Source: Nymphaea colorata (lineage: Eukaryota; Streptophyta; Magnoliopsida; Nymphaeales; Nymphaeaceae). From it: a DNA stretch of 64,000 bases. The position numbers and the translations under genes were made by a program. The first letter of the stretch is position 1; every line of letters starts with the position of its first letter. The stretch covers positions 7,739,353 to 7,803,352 of the forward strand of contig NC_045141.1 in assembly GCF_008831285.2 (NCBI RefSeq). The letters are read 5' to 3'. Below are positions 48,442 through 61,900 of the stretch, piece after piece. The notes beneath the pieces were generated by a model. The model ran no database searches and was not told the DNA's origin. It was given only the letters and a program-made list of their open reading frames with translations.

Positions 48442-48608
48442 GCCATTTCAATGACAAATATGATGAGCAAAGAAAAAATTTAGCTAGTGGCATTGTTAGA
48501 CAACCTAAGTGGGGTCACGTCAAGGCCTTCAACTCATCCATCAAGTTATGTGAGGGTTTATTAGTTTCTATATATAAGGTTCAAATTTGGAGGTATTTTC
48601 TCAACACA
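48442..48608 (+). pseudogene. Exon relic of plant beta-galactosidase (GH35)
   Basis: The frame reads GIVRQPKWGHVKAFNSSIK followed by LCEGLLVSIYK. This matches the conserved G(L/I)(V/I)RQPKWGHL(K/R)-LH-AIKLCE-ALV segment of plant glycoside hydrolase family 35 enzymes, which release terminal beta-galactose from cell-wall polysaccharides. The preceding GHFNDKYDEQ corresponds to the degraded GGPF-TSYDYDAP-DE region, after an acceptor-like TTGTAG at 48436-48441. The frame stops at 48609-48611. Neighbouring exons, including the catalytic glutamates, were not found, so this is an isolated relic. Confidence 0.65.
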
Positions 48609-48611
48609 TGA

Positions 48612-51600
48612 AAGCTCTTATTTGCTAACATAATGGACTGTCTTATAGAATTTGTCTGAATTTTAACATTCTTTAGAACTTGGTAGTAACTATGCATTAA
48701 AATTCAAGAGCATCTTTTTGGCTCAAATAAATTTCTGCAAAAACTTCTATGCTAAAAATACTTGGGAGAATCATATAATGAGCACTATATGCTGATTCAG
48801 ACAATTGATATCATAAAGCTCTCACTTCATACATTATTGCTTATATTTTTGTGTTTGCCTTATGCATTTATCCATTATTATATGTGTTTCTATGTAGGGT
48901 GAGGTGCTGCCGGAGAGAACATGCATAGTTTCTTATTGAAGCAGTATGAATGGAAAATGACATGTAATTAAGGTAACTTACTTGCCCTAAAATAATAATA
49001 CGTCAGCATTAGGGTCTGTGTTGCTTCAACTTGATAATTTAGCTTGTATTTTTGCTTGTACTTTATAATGATCTTGCTCACATTCTTTCAAATAAGCCAT
49101 GTCTTGGTAAGTAGTATTTACCATATTATTGGGTTCTTCATTGCATATGGGTTCTAAAAGCTACTATGGAAACTTCAAAAAAAATTGCTAGTAGATAAAA
49201 ACTAAGTGAATGAGGAAAATGGTTTAAGAAATGATGTAATGTTAAGGATGGATAGTCAGATGCATTAGGCAAGCCTGACCTATCCTTTTGATTGGCTTGA
49301 TCTGGTCATTGACTCACAATCTTGGTCAAGCTTGTCATACAAGCCAGTAGGTCTAGGTATATGTTATTGGCTCAACATGGGCATGTTTACCTATGGATCA
49401 ATCAGCTTGTTGTTTGGCTCTATTAAAACCCTGTATATCCCATCAACATGATCGTTTTTGACAAGATTGGAAACAAGGACAATGTATATAAACATAACCA
49501 GGCACATATCTTAACACATAAATGCATGAATTCTTTTGAAGCTTTGATTAGTAAATCTAGCACAAAAAATTCCTTTACTTATAACTATTTATTAATGTGA
49601 TGACTGCCAAGAAACAACTTTCGACTGAAAGAAGTTGCTTAAACAGTGAATGTGCCCTTTCCAACTTGATAGAAGGGAGGATATACAAGTATTCAATGGC
49701 CTCTGTCATCACTGATTCACTCAGCATAGTGTCCATGAACACCAGCAACTCCTCTGTTGCAATGAACCTTTTTGGTCCAGATGGAGATTTTTTTTTTTTT
49801 GCAAGTATGAAAAGCAAACAACGCACCAACAAGAACTAGCTATACTACTGTTTGTGGGGTGCTATTACTATGATCCATCTTCAAATGGATCGTTTTGTAG
49901 TTAAGGCCAAGCCAGCTATAGCTTCAGTGATCTTGCATCCTTGCATCCCTATCAGCTTTAAACTGCCAATACCATGTATGGTTATTGTACACAAGTCCCA
50001 AGCATGGCTCATGTTTAATGAGGTATGGCATTGGTTTCGTTATGAACCAAATGATTCAATTTATTCATACTTGAGGTAAATAATCTTAGGATACTTTGAT
50101 TGTTCGAGAGGCATGTTCTCATCCAAGAAACTATGGAGGATGCATTTCTTACCTAATTCATTCTTTTTTCTGATATTGTAGAATAGACAATGGCATGTTG
50201 ACAATTTATTTGCTTTCTTTTAGAGGCTTATTTTACTCTCAACTCTTCAATTTTAAGAATTTCCTTAACATCTTCAACTGTTAATGATTCTCTATCCCAC
50301 TTCCTAGTAGCTTTCTGCTTCATCAATCATCTAAGAGTGTAAAATAACTTCTTTATATGAATCAATGTATTGTTTTCTATTTTTGGCTATTAATCTGGAA
50401 ACTTTGACCTAATGTTTTTTTCTTGTTCATTTAAGGACATTATCAGATTAGCTTCTCTTCAAACCTTTTTCATCTCTTTTTGTAAGGCAACTATTTTCGC
50501 ATTTACCTTGTACAATAGATTGGTTTTTCTCTAAAAAACTATAAATGTTTAGGAGGTTTGCATGTGTACTGGTCTCTTGCTTTTTGTCTTTGCCATATTT
50601 GACACAAGTCGTATTGTGAGTTCAGTTGAAAAGATTAAAGATGAACTCTTTGACAGGGTGATCACTATATTCTTTATCCAAGATGCAATTGTGGCTCCTA
50701 AACTTAGAAGCATACTCTCTTCTTTGTTTTCTTCTGATATAGTAATGAATAATATAAGAACATGTTTTTCTTATTTTGTCCATATTTATATATTGTTTAC
50801 CAATTGCACCACAACACTTATTAGATTTAGTAATGGGTTCATAGGACATGCATCGTAAATCATGTAGCATTTAGTAAAATGGTATGATATTGTGCAATGT
50901 TGTTTCTTGACGTGATAAAAATGCAGGGATCAATCTATCTTTATTATGTCGACAAGATTTAACACTATTGGAGAGTATTCAATTGGCTTTGGAAACTATC
51001 TAGGCCTTGTGAATATGCTAATTGCAACTACCCTGAAGTACACTTGGCATCTGATGCAATCCAAGGTTGTCTAGCAGTTTTTTCTCCTTGAATTATGCAA
51101 ACAAGCTTGTCAAGTTCTTGGCATTCCCTTATCCTTTGTTATTTAGGCACACTTCAGCAACTTTGTTTTCCTAGCTCCAAAATTGGTTAAATTGAATGTA
51201 TATCATTTGATTCTAGCACATTAGCTGGCCAACCCTTTACTTTCCCAAAGAAATTTTAGCAGCCTTTCACCATTTCTATGGATTACATCCAATAGCATGA
51301 CTTGATTTCCAATTAACTGCGTATTCTTTATGCAACTTATCTTAGTGAAGGTCCTATTGTAAAATCTATTCAGCTACATGCTGAATTCTTTTGTCTTTGT
51401 TCAGGAAATGACATAAATTGACATTAAGTAGTTCCATAGGATTCTCATCTTCAAATCACAACCCCAATGTCTGCATTCTCTCTCGTTGCTGCACCAAGGT
51501 CCACAAATTTATAAATGGTACTGATTGATTAGATGATGCAAAAGGAAGAATTATAATATGGGTGTTGTGTTGCTATTGTCATTCTTCATCACTCGGTGAG

Positions 51601-52512
51601 ATGATCAAGCTTGGAGCTTTTGTAATTATGTGGTACATCATTTGGAGAGATTTCATTCATAACATTTGCTATTAATTGATCTATACAAATAGGGTGAACC
51701 TTATGACAATCTAAAGCTGTTATATAAGATAAAGTAATTGATCTTCATAGTGTGTACTTTTTGCAATGCAAATGCAGGTCTATTTTATTCTGCAATTTCT
51801 TTTTTTGTACAGATATCATTTTCTGGTTCATTTTTATATGTATCTTGGCCTCCATTTGACATCAACACACCTAAAAAGCTTCAATCACTAAGTATGGATT
51901 TTCCTCAGCTAGAACCTTGTCTCTTTTAATTCTTTTATGTGAAAAACAACTTTTTTAACTGGTTTGTTTTCTTTGTTGTATTTAAGGTTCATGTATATGC
52001 ATGAATGCAAACATAATCTATATGTTTATCTTTGCATGTGAGCGCCAATGTTTGTATGTCCATTTTGACTATTTTTTTAATACAGCTATGAGAAAATTTA
52101 TTCATATGGTCCATTGGTTAGTTAGGTTTTTTGGGAACCAGATGTTGTCTATTTGTCAATGCATGTTGGCCTCTACCATTTGACTGCACTTAACTGGATT
52201 TGAAAAGCCATTTACTGGACCAAGGTGGCTTGGATTGTGTCAAAATTTCACTTTGGAGAGAAAAATTCAACAATGAAGCATGAGATTTGGTGATCTATTC
52301 CAAATTTGTACACTTATTATGCTTAGCATATGATACAGATCAAGTATAGGAGTTTAGGTCCTAAAAAAATAAGTTTATACCCAATGAGCTAATATACTAG
52401 CCAAAGGGTGTGTGTAGAATTGGTTTGCTACAAAACTAGAGGAAGTCAAAAATACATATATACAATCATGCATGTGACACTCATGTGCCCTATTGCTATT
52501 TTTCTTTTCTAG
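48612..52512. other. Gene-poor stretch with unassigned frames
   Basis: Several frames of 60-98 codons (49597-49839, 49852-50079, 50562-50858, 51738-51929) show no domain I recognise. Some may be exons of the same decayed gene as 52513-52703, but this cannot be shown. Confidence 0.35.
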
Positions 52513-52703
52513 GAATGGTGAAATTTTGTAGTTAACGTGAATGAGATTTATGAGCTGATTAAGAAGGAGAGCAATTTGTTGATTGAGGGTAGGTTGATCA
52601 ATAAGCTATGAAATCATCTTTTTTTTCCCTTACCATTTCTCATTCACTTTTGTCAAATTTTCTTTTCATAGATGATCTGGATAAGGATGGACTTTTCAAT
52701 AAG
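52513..52703 (+). pseudogene. Two exon-like blocks of an unrecognised gene
   Basis: Exon-like block 52513-52588 reads VNVNEIYELIKKESNLLIE after an in-frame TGA. It is followed by GT...AG (52589-52671), and block 52672-52703 reads DDLDKDGLFNK before another GTAGGC donor. The frame is kept across the junction. The family is not recognised. The in-frame stop suggests a pseudogene. Confidence 0.4.
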
Positions 52704-53133
52704 GTAGGCAGTTCATCGAATGATGCTTGGATATTATTTTCTATTAGTGTGATGGCTGAAGGTGGATCAAATTGCTAACTATCTGAACTTTAATTTGGCT
52801 TCTGCTATTTATTTTGGTAGTAGTTTGAATGTGATAGAACAAAAGATTATTGATGCTCTTCTTTTTGGGGTCAATTTAGAGTAATTTAAATTCATTGTAT
52901 ATTAAAGTGTATTGATTTTGTTGCACTAAGTTGGTTTAGTTACAGATTTGTTTTTTATTTATAAAAGAGGAAGAAGATGTACACGAAGATGAAACTAGAG
53001 CTAATTATATGATAAAATCATGAAATTCTTCTATATATTTGGATTGATTGTAATGTTTTTTCTTAATCATGCAAATAATATATTAAAAATTTACATGATT
53101 TTCATTTAGTGACCCTCTCTTTCCTCTCCTCTA

Positions 53134-53173
<40 letters not shown>

Positions 53174-53226
53174 ATCTCTCTCTCTCTCTCTCTCTATATC
53201 TATATATATATATATATATATATATA
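53134..53226. repeat. (CT)n-(TA)n compound microsatellite
   Basis: A CT-rich run 53134-53195 passes into a TA run to 53226. The A/T-rich DNA after it (53230-53460) repeats GGAATG / CATTCCTA words in both orientations. Confidence 0.9.
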
Positions 53227-53959
53227 AGAATGGTTGGGGTGACCATTCCTATGTGCATGTTAAAATATAATTGGAACTGTAACTTTTAAGAACACACATG
53301 GAAAGCCACATTAATGATTCTTCATTAAGAATGGTCATGACCATTTATGACCACCACTTTCAGGAACATTGTAGGAATGCACACCCCACCATTCCTAATT
53401 ACTTTTAGGAATGACCACTCATACTTTTAGGTAGGGTTTGTTGTCATTCCTAAAAGTGTTATTTATTGTGATCTTTCATTCTCAAGTGAAGGGCATTTGT
53501 AATAGAGTCTCATTCTTTATGCACTACTGCTGTAAAATGGATGAAGAACATCAAACAATCAAGCAACCACAAAGCAACACATGAAGTAGTATACATTTTT
53601 TTTTTTGTGGTTCAATTGTAAAGCCCACAACAGTGGTCAGAAAACTCAGAGCTTCACCAGGAATCAATGCTTTGGCTCTGATGAACTATGTTAAAAAGAA
53701 ATTTTAAAAGATAAGGAAGGAAGATTTGTCTTCCTTATTACAATGATTTTGATTTTGATCTTTAGAGAGTAGAGAACCTTCGCTAGTTCATCAACCTTTG
53801 TTGAATTTCTTCTTACTTCCCTTCTCCTTCATTCTATTCGACTCAATCCTAGAATGTTGCTGGCTTTTTTCTCTATCAAAGTTCTTGTGTCTATCTTGAT
53901 TAGCCTTTTTTTCATGTTTTTACACCTATCCACAGGCTGAGTGATTGCAATTGCACATT

Positions 53960-54420
53960 TTTCTTGGAATTGAACATGTTAAATAACTTAAAGGCTTATA
54001 TACTATAATTTGTCCTTTTGAGCTGTGATACTAGACTTGAATAGTTTTGTTAGTCACCTTTCATGAATAAAGTGAACGTCAATATCAATATGTTTGTTAA
54101 GATTATGAAAGGTAGGATGATTTGCCAAAGTTTTAACACTCATACTGCCATACCAAAAGGTGAGAATATTGAGATTGTGAATTTCAATTTCTAACAATAG
54201 ATTTATGAACCAAACTATTCCTGCTATGGTATTAGCTATTCCCCTATATTCAACCCCTATGATGGACTTGGAAATGACTCGTTGTTTTCTCGAGCTTCAT
54301 GATATGAGATTTGGTCCAAGATAAGTCACATAATCCAATGCTGACTATTGGTTGACAGGATAGGCCTAGTCAACATCCTTGTAAACATGAAGACTTTGGT
54401 CTTGAGATGGCAAGATAAGG
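53960..54420 (-). pseudogene. Copia RNase H fragment, minus strand
   Basis: The minus strand at about 54140-54055 reads SVKTLANHPTFHNLNKHID and continues IDVHFIHER, matching the conserved A-NP-FH-RTKHIE-D-HFVRE block of Copia RNase H. A VQVQYHSSKGQI-like stretch follows at about 54045-54005. It has frameshifts. A degenerate Met primer-site complement (GCTCTGATGAAC, near 53676) followed by a TG-starting sequence hints at LTR remnants to the left. Full extent unclear. Confidence 0.6.
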
Positions 54421-54911
54421 AGGTCATTATGAATTGGATGTTTTAAGCATCTCGGAATTGAAACTTTTAAGTGTCGAAAAATGACTTGTACATGTACTGA
54501 CATATGTAGACAATAATAATGGGGATATCAAGATGAATAAATGCATTACATTGCAATGCTTACAATGTACTTCTAAAAAGTGGACATTGTCCAATGTAGG
54601 ACCATCACCTTGAAATAACCAGAACGTTGTGTCCACAGATTCGGCTTCTAACATGGTCTTCTTCAATATATCTCAAGATTGTGCTTCCTTTGAGATAAAA
54701 ACAGGTTCTTCATATGTATAGATAGCTTCAATTATGAGAAAATAGTGAATTTGGCCCAATTCTTTAGTAGCAACTTTATGTCTAATTATTACATTGATCT
54801 ATTTAAAAAAATTACAGTCATAATATTATCAACATGATCCAAAATGAAAGTGTATCTACATGTTTATAAATGAATAGAGTCATATTGATTTGGGCCACGC
54901 GCGTGTGTGCT
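54421..54911. other. Unassigned stretch
   Basis: Possibly further degraded Copia sequence. A minus-strand frame at 54427-54666 has no recognised domain. Confidence 0.3.
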
Positions 54912-54987
54912 GCCAGGCAATAGTTCCTACCGTGGGCATGCGTTGCTTAGCCAGGCGATAGTTCTTACCGTGGGCATGCGGTAGAGG
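54912..54987. repeat. 38-bp tandem duplication
   Basis: Two units starting GCCAGGCRATAGTTCYTACC, 38 bp apart, in a locally GC-rich patch. Confidence 0.75.
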
Positions 54988-55129
54988 GGGCGAAATGCCC
55001 CCTCATTGGGTTGTTTTGGACCAATAAGTTGTGGCTTTTGCCTCCCTTGCTTCCAAGGGGTCCCACACATAAAAAAAAATGTAAAAGTCATTTCTTGAAA
55101 CATGTATTTTAAAGGGCAAAATGGTCTTT

Positions 55130-55800
55130 TGTTACAAATCGGGCTGACTTCATTTTGGGTGATTCTGGGCTCGTTCTCGTTTTAGATCCAGATCGGGTTC
55201 ACTTGGTCGCCAATGTGTTCTAGTCGATGCCTGAGGCTCAGATCAAGGATTAGGTGAGTGATTTAGGCTCAAAACATATTTTTAGTGTAAGATTGAGACA
55301 CAAAACAAAGAGAAGGTCTGTGCATGTGCACAAGATGGTCAATAGTATCAAAATTTGTTATTTTGGTCTCGACTTTGGATTTTGAGTTAAAATTATTTAT
55401 TTGGATCCAAACTTTAGTTTTGGACTAATTTTTGGATCCAAGAGTGGCTTTATGGGTCTGTTTTCCTAGTTTGGACTTAATTTCATTCGTGGGGGTTGAG
55501 TTATGGACTTTGACTTCGTATTTCCGATCAAGGTGTGTATTTTATATCTAGGACTTGGATTTGGATCCAAATCTTGCTCTAAAGTAGGATTAAGTCTTGC
55601 ATTTGGACTCAAATATGGTTCTAGAGATCCGTTTTGGATTGAGTGTTGGCGAATTGGACTTGGGCATGGATATAGAAGTTTGTCTTGGGTCTGAGGTCGA
55701 GATTTGAATTTGAGTGTTGACTTAAAAGTCTGTTTTGAGATGAACTAGGGCTCGGGGTCCAAAATTAGATCCAAATTATTGTAAAAACAGTTGAAATAAC
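55130..55800. repeat. Degenerate TTTGGAYYCAAA-type repeat block
   Basis: Irregularly spaced variants of TTTGGATCCAAA, TTTGGACTC and GGACTTGG recur over about 650 bp. No gene is seen. This resembles old simple-repeat-derived DNA. Confidence 0.4.
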
Positions 55801-58650
55801 TAAGAATCTTGTTTGAGTAAAATGAAATACAGTCTTTTGGAAAAATTTAAGCTGATAACACAACTCCTAAGGTTAATTTGTCTCTTTTGGAGGATGTTAT
55901 CACATTCAAGTTTTGATAAAATAACAAAAACAAGCTTAGTACAAAGCGTCTAAATGAAATAAATCCAAATTTAAAGCATAATTTTGTTATACCAGCACAA
56001 CAAGAGTGTGTTTTCATAAAAGGTTCATAATCTTGTCTTTTGTGTGTGTACATGAAAATCAACTATAATTACCCATATGACAGCAAGAACCGACCATACA
56101 AACCAACTACTTTACTTCATGTCAGCCATCTTGGTTCTTATAAATATTTATAAAAGAACTTATGATAACCAGTCATGCAAGTGATAGTTACTAAATAAAC
56201 TCTATACATAGCACCTTCTTATAATCTGAAAAGAGCGTGTAAACCTTCTGTCTGCATTGTTCCACCTTAGAACTAGCCAATGCATAAATAAAGCCTTCAT
56301 ATTTTTTTTGCTATAGAAAAATAATATTATAAAGTTTGTTTCATAGGTAATTAAATGTTTATCTTGAGTGGATACAACCCACACCTATGATTTTCACCTC
56401 ATTGCCTCTGTATCTTCTTTACAATCAAATATTTTCTGCATACACTACAATTTTCATAATCCTTTTCAAGGCCAAACCTCTTTGTTCAGTGAGAATGGTT
56501 TGTGTAACATATATTCAGTGACAATGGTTTGTGTAATGTATAGCTGCCTTTAGGAGAGCCTCTCTCTACTTGATCTCTGGCAGTTCACATCTTTGTCATT
56601 ATGCCTTTACGCAAACCTAATAACCTAAGTAAATACATATTCAAGTAATAAATAACACCAAAAATCATTTCAGATTGAAAAGAAAGGCTACTTTAAACTA
56701 TCAATACAAAAAGCAAAACTGACTACAATGCACCATTTTGAATATTTTTGTATGACCTAACTGCTCAAGCCAAAGCCTGGTGTTCCTAGGGAATTTTATT
56801 TCTAGGATCAGGGACAGAATTTCCCCTTGGCAGCATAGAAAAAATTCTTTGAACAACCGTCTCATTAGAGCAAGTCAAAATATGGGCTACTTCACTTGCT
56901 GCCACTTTCACCCCAAGGTGAAGGCATCATAGAAAAAAGAGACCAAAGAGTGTTCAAGGTGTAGAAGAACTCTGCCTGTTCAAGGTGTAGAAGAACTTTG
57001 CCCATGATAAGGTCTATAACCTTGAGAACTTCGATGTCAAGGTACTACCTTTTGTCATATATAAATGATAAAAGATTCATGAAGATTATACAGGGATTCT
57101 ACAAATGTTATCAAAGCCCCAGAAATCTAGAAAATGTAATACCGTTCTTTATAATGTGAGAACATATCATTGAAAAAACACACTAAACACTATAAGTGTT
57201 GCATCATTTGCCCCTCACAATTGATTGCTATGAAGTCAAGTAGTAAATTAACCTGAATGGACCAACAAAACTACCAGCAAAAAACTCATTATCAAAAGGG
57301 TAGATGTATATACATATATACTAAAGCCAAAAGAGGAGCATTCCAAGTGTCCAGTTAAAGGAAAGAAGCCTGCAACATCAGAGTAATACCTTGAATATGC
57401 TTTAAAATTAGATCATGTGCTTCAAAAGTATTATAACTGCAAACCACTTACTTCTCTTACTAAATGTCAACCAATTTTTGGCACGCCTTTTTACTTGGCA
57501 ACATAGTAAGGCAGGTCCATTGCTTGCCCAAGCATGGAGACTGATTATCAGGCTCAACCTACCATTGTAACTGAAGTAATTTCTCTTCAGCATTTTCTTA
57601 GAAAACAACAGTTAGAGTCCTCATTTCCACCGAGCATTTTTTGCGACCATATGAGTGTGTCTACTTAATTTATCAATTAATCCAATTCTGAATTAACAAA
57701 CCGTCGATATCCAATCATGCTGTCATGAACTGTAATGCTGCATCTACTAACATGAAAAACATTAGTATTGTATTCGAATTGATTTTAGGCAATAAAAATG
57801 AGAAAAAAAAGTATAGAACTACAAGTTTCCAAATTCTATTAAAATCAATTGTCAAAAATTAAGAATAAAATAATTTTCTCTAAAGAAAGGAACTATAAAC
57901 AGTAGCCTTGTAGGAAGATGTTAGATTTGAAACATAAAATCTACAGTTGAATAGCTAGAACCAAATGGGTGTAGCAGATACATGTGTGGATTATGTTTTG
58001 GATTTGGCTACTTTACGAATGAAAAATATTTATATCATTCTAAAGAAAGTATTTACCAAGTTGGCATAAAACAAGTCATGTATCTCATGTACCTGCCTTA
58101 CTATGTTGCCAAGTAAATACTTTAACTTCATGATTCTGAACAAAGTGGGCCCATACTTTGTGACCTTGGCCACCTTCAACCAGGGGCAAGGACAGAAAAT
58201 TCTGCCCAAGGGGCAGTAGGTATAAAATTTTAAATCAATATGAAAATTAACTTCAAATTTTACATGATACAATCTATAATTCTTAATAAGAAGGCCAGGT
58301 AAGACACTACTGCCCAAACAAACAGTAAACAGCATAAGAGCAAAAAATTGACAAAAGCAGGAAAACAAAGAAAGATGAAAAAAAGATTGAGGTACTTAAA
58401 ATCTAAGAATGGATCTTACATAAATATGAAAGATCGATCTACAAAAGAGTTGAACTCCTACTTCTTATGACAAACAAGCAGGGGAAATGAGTGGGCTTCC
58501 TGTAATTAACCAATAAACAACATAGTTATATTGGTTTTCAGCCATAAAGATTCCAGATATACATATTTACAAATGCTTCTCTTAAACAAAACAATTTGCT
58601 ACAAAATTAGATTTTTTCTCATTCCGTCAATAACCATGAATGTTTGTGGG
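55801..58650. other. Stretch without recognisable genes
   Basis: A/T-rich. It contains a 26-bp tandem duplication (56951-57002, unit TGTTCAAGGTGTAGAAGAAC...). An AAGTAAATACTTTAAC-TTCATGATT region and others show no coding signal. Confidence 0.35.
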
Positions 58651-58917
58651 ATGGTGAAGGAATCGTTGGCGCAAATAAGGGAGCAATTATAGGAGCTTAG
58701 CTCCCTCTTCTGCAGAAGAGAGTTTAGTCTCCATGAAAGCATAGCTTTCTACAGGGGCATCAGGGAAAGGATGAAGAATATGACCAGATGCCTTTCTTTG
58801 CTGAAAGACATTCAAGTAGTCTCATTGCAAGTGAGGCTTATGAAGGATGTGCAATCTCTTGGATAAGACATCTCTATTTTGGTGAAGGTGAACATTCTGT
58901 TGGGGAAGACCTCCTAA
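58651..58917 (+). pseudogene. Coding-like 88-codon fragment with two stops, unrecognised
   Basis: The frame starts ATG GTG AAG and reads KESLAQIREQL-stop-ELSSLFCRREFSLHESIA, then FYRGIRERMKNMTRCLSLLK, then DIQVVSLQVRLMKDVQSLG-stop-DISILVKVNILLGK. Its heptad-like, charged composition looks like real protein. Both internal stops (TAG and TAA) are one C-to-T change from Gln codons, as expected of a methylation-decayed gene. The family is not recognised; it could be host or transposon. Confidence 0.4.
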
Positions 58918-61900
58918 AAGTATGTTGAAGTTTAACCTATGTTGAATATTTTTCCGAGTAAATTTGGCAACTTACTTTCCCAATGTTCAGTTTGGACTTT
59001 AAACTGTTTTGGTAAGATGGTTATGTGTTTGTATGGTATACATTAAAAAAATATATCAGGCCTCCTGCTAAAGTAATTTGCAGGATTGTACCAGGAATTC
59101 TTTCTTCATTGTTATTGTTTGGTATCATTCAAAATTACCTTAGTTTGTTGGTAGCTAGTGGGGGTTCCTATAACATGTCTGAACTTAGGCATGTGGACAT
59201 AATAGTTTGGGATGCAACTCATTGAATCACTTAAACAGAATTGAGATGTCTTCGTTTTTCAGAAACTTGCCACTCTACAGTCATAGAAAGTTGACCATTT
59301 TCCATGTACTGTTATGGCCTTGGTGACTAGAGAGTGGATCAAATTTATTTGGCATGCATTCATCCTGACCAATTTTTTTCTCTTCACACCATGCAGGAAG
59401 GTATTCAGCATGCTAGCATGCTTGTCTACACAAACATCACCTATTTTTGAACTGCATAAGTTCGAGTTCCACATATTACTTTAATTTTTCTTTTATCAAC
59501 ATCCCAGTCCAATATAGACTTTCACAATTTATTTAATAAGTTTACTATACTTTTTTACTCAGCCCTAATTATTTTGTGAAATTGCAGGACGAAATGTGTT
59601 GGAAATCAATTCAGAAAGCTAGTTGTTGGTAAAACATTGGTACTATCTCTGAACTATGTAAGAGAAACTTTGATACCAAGGTTAAGATGCTATTTTCTTC
59701 TTGTTCATGCATTGGCAACACCAAAACATGGGAAGAAAACAAATATTTAAAAGGGTTGTTCTTAAACTATTTTTAATTTTTTAATATCATCTTATCTGTA
59801 AGTTATGTTTCTGCTCCATAACATTTTGACCCCATGATCCACATGAAGGACACCCCATCATGCCAATGTTCAATGTAAAGGGCAAAAATTATATGGTTAA
59901 GGTAAAAGGTTAAGAAACCCAATTTTTCCTTTTCTGTGAGACAAAGGGCGAGGAAGGGTCCTTCCATTACCTTTGTCACCTGCCTGCCTTGCCATTGCCA
60001 TTGAAATCACCCTAGATTTTTTCCTACCACTTTCCTCTCCCAGCAAACACACACCCAATTGCTGCTGCAAGGAGGAAAAGAAAGAGCAAGAGCAAGCATT
60101 CACTCAATCGTGAAACTAATATGTCTGATCTCAACTCAAAAACCTTGAAATTAACCAACTGCAGGAGGCGTGCATTCAAAAGGAAAGATGTATGCGTCTA
60201 TCTGGCGACATTCGAGAGTAACAGTTGTGGGAGCTACAAGCAACTAGCAACTGTGGCCTTGTATTCATGAGAAGATTTGGTTTCAGCGAGAGAGAGTGCT
60301 TGACGACAAGGTTGACCGGTGACAATCCAAATGATGTCAAAAGAGGAACCAAAAGAGGGCTCGACCATCGGAAAACACAATGCCATCGAAAGAGTCACCA
60401 AACAGAGAGTCGTTCACCGGAAAACACAATTTCATCCAACCCAATGCTGCTGGAGCCAGAGAAATGGTCGATCACTGGAAAATGTGTTTCCTATGTGCAC
60501 AAATACTATGTGTTTCCTATGTGCACAAATACTAAGGTATTCCCAGAGAAATGAACAATGTTATCTTCATGGGAAAATAGGCATGAACGTTCACTGGAGC
60601 AGCAGTATATTGGCAGGAGATTGTGGTGAAATCTTTTTGCTAAAAAAGGGTTCTAGGGTTGTGGCGCAAATTTTTTTGCTAATAAATATAGCATTTTCTG
60701 TAGCACAGTCTATTTGCTCCACCTAATCAGTAATTGTAAGCCTCATTTTGTGATGTAGAAATTTTTGTCACTAAAGTCAATGTACTCCAACCCTTTGGCA
60801 ACCCATAAACATTTGGTCATGGAAACTGTGGATGGTATAGAAATTAAAATATCATTGTTATCGTAGTGCAATCTCCAAACACTACAACTTTCCATTTATA
60901 GAGTTGTGATCTCAAAAAGTGTAGCGAGGAGAGTATCTCATTTGAATAGTTCTTCTATTTGACATGGTACCAAGAAGTTCACTTCTGAGTTGCTTATGCA
61001 TTAGAGCTTGCTTCAACCCCCTTGCACAGACTAACTTCCAAATCATTATGAGCCATGAGCAAGCGGCCCCATCCCACGCTTGAAATCTCTTGGATGGCTT
61101 GTTCTACTAGAAACAGTCCAAACAATAAATAATGAAAACTAAAGAGATTTATTGCCTCGTCCAATGGTCGATGTGAGGGACTCTCCACTCTGGAAGACCT
61201 TGTAGGGGACCCTCTCAAGTCAAAAAGGTTAAATAATGCTGAACTTTGTGGAAGATGTGGATGGCCACTGTATGGGGGGTCCATAAGGTCAACTGTAAAT
61301 CAGATGTCGTATAGGAATGAGATACATTGTACACGTCAACTTACGTGATCTATCCTTTATAACATTCGGTTGATTACCAAGAGAAAATGGGCTGGGATTG
61401 TCTAAATGACATATATTATGCTAAAGATGCACGGGTTGAATTAGATGCAAAATGTGTTTCTATCCAAGGACCAACAATCTTTGGTGTGCCCGCCTCTCAC
61501 AGCATACTGTCTGATGCCTTTCATCAGATTGTGCTCAATCAGATTCCCCCCTTTCCCCTAATGAAATGCATTAGCTTGCTGTGATTGGAGGAAGCTCAAG
61601 ATCATAGCCGGATGTACACACACACATGTTCACCCTCTCTCTGTAAGTTTTGTTAATTTTTTTTTTCATACTACTGCTTTAATTAGATCGATAAATTACA
61701 TGTTAAAACAAGGAAGTGGGTTCCAGCAAACACAAAGTTGAAAGCGCTTTTGACATCTTCTAGATCGCATGAATTGCTGCTTTAGTTAAAGTAATTCCTG
61801 CTGATCGAAATCTAAGGAAAAACAGCCTACAAGCGCAGTGGTATATTAATTGTCCTGAACGTCAACTATGCAAGTAAAATTTTTTCTAGTAGTATAGAAG

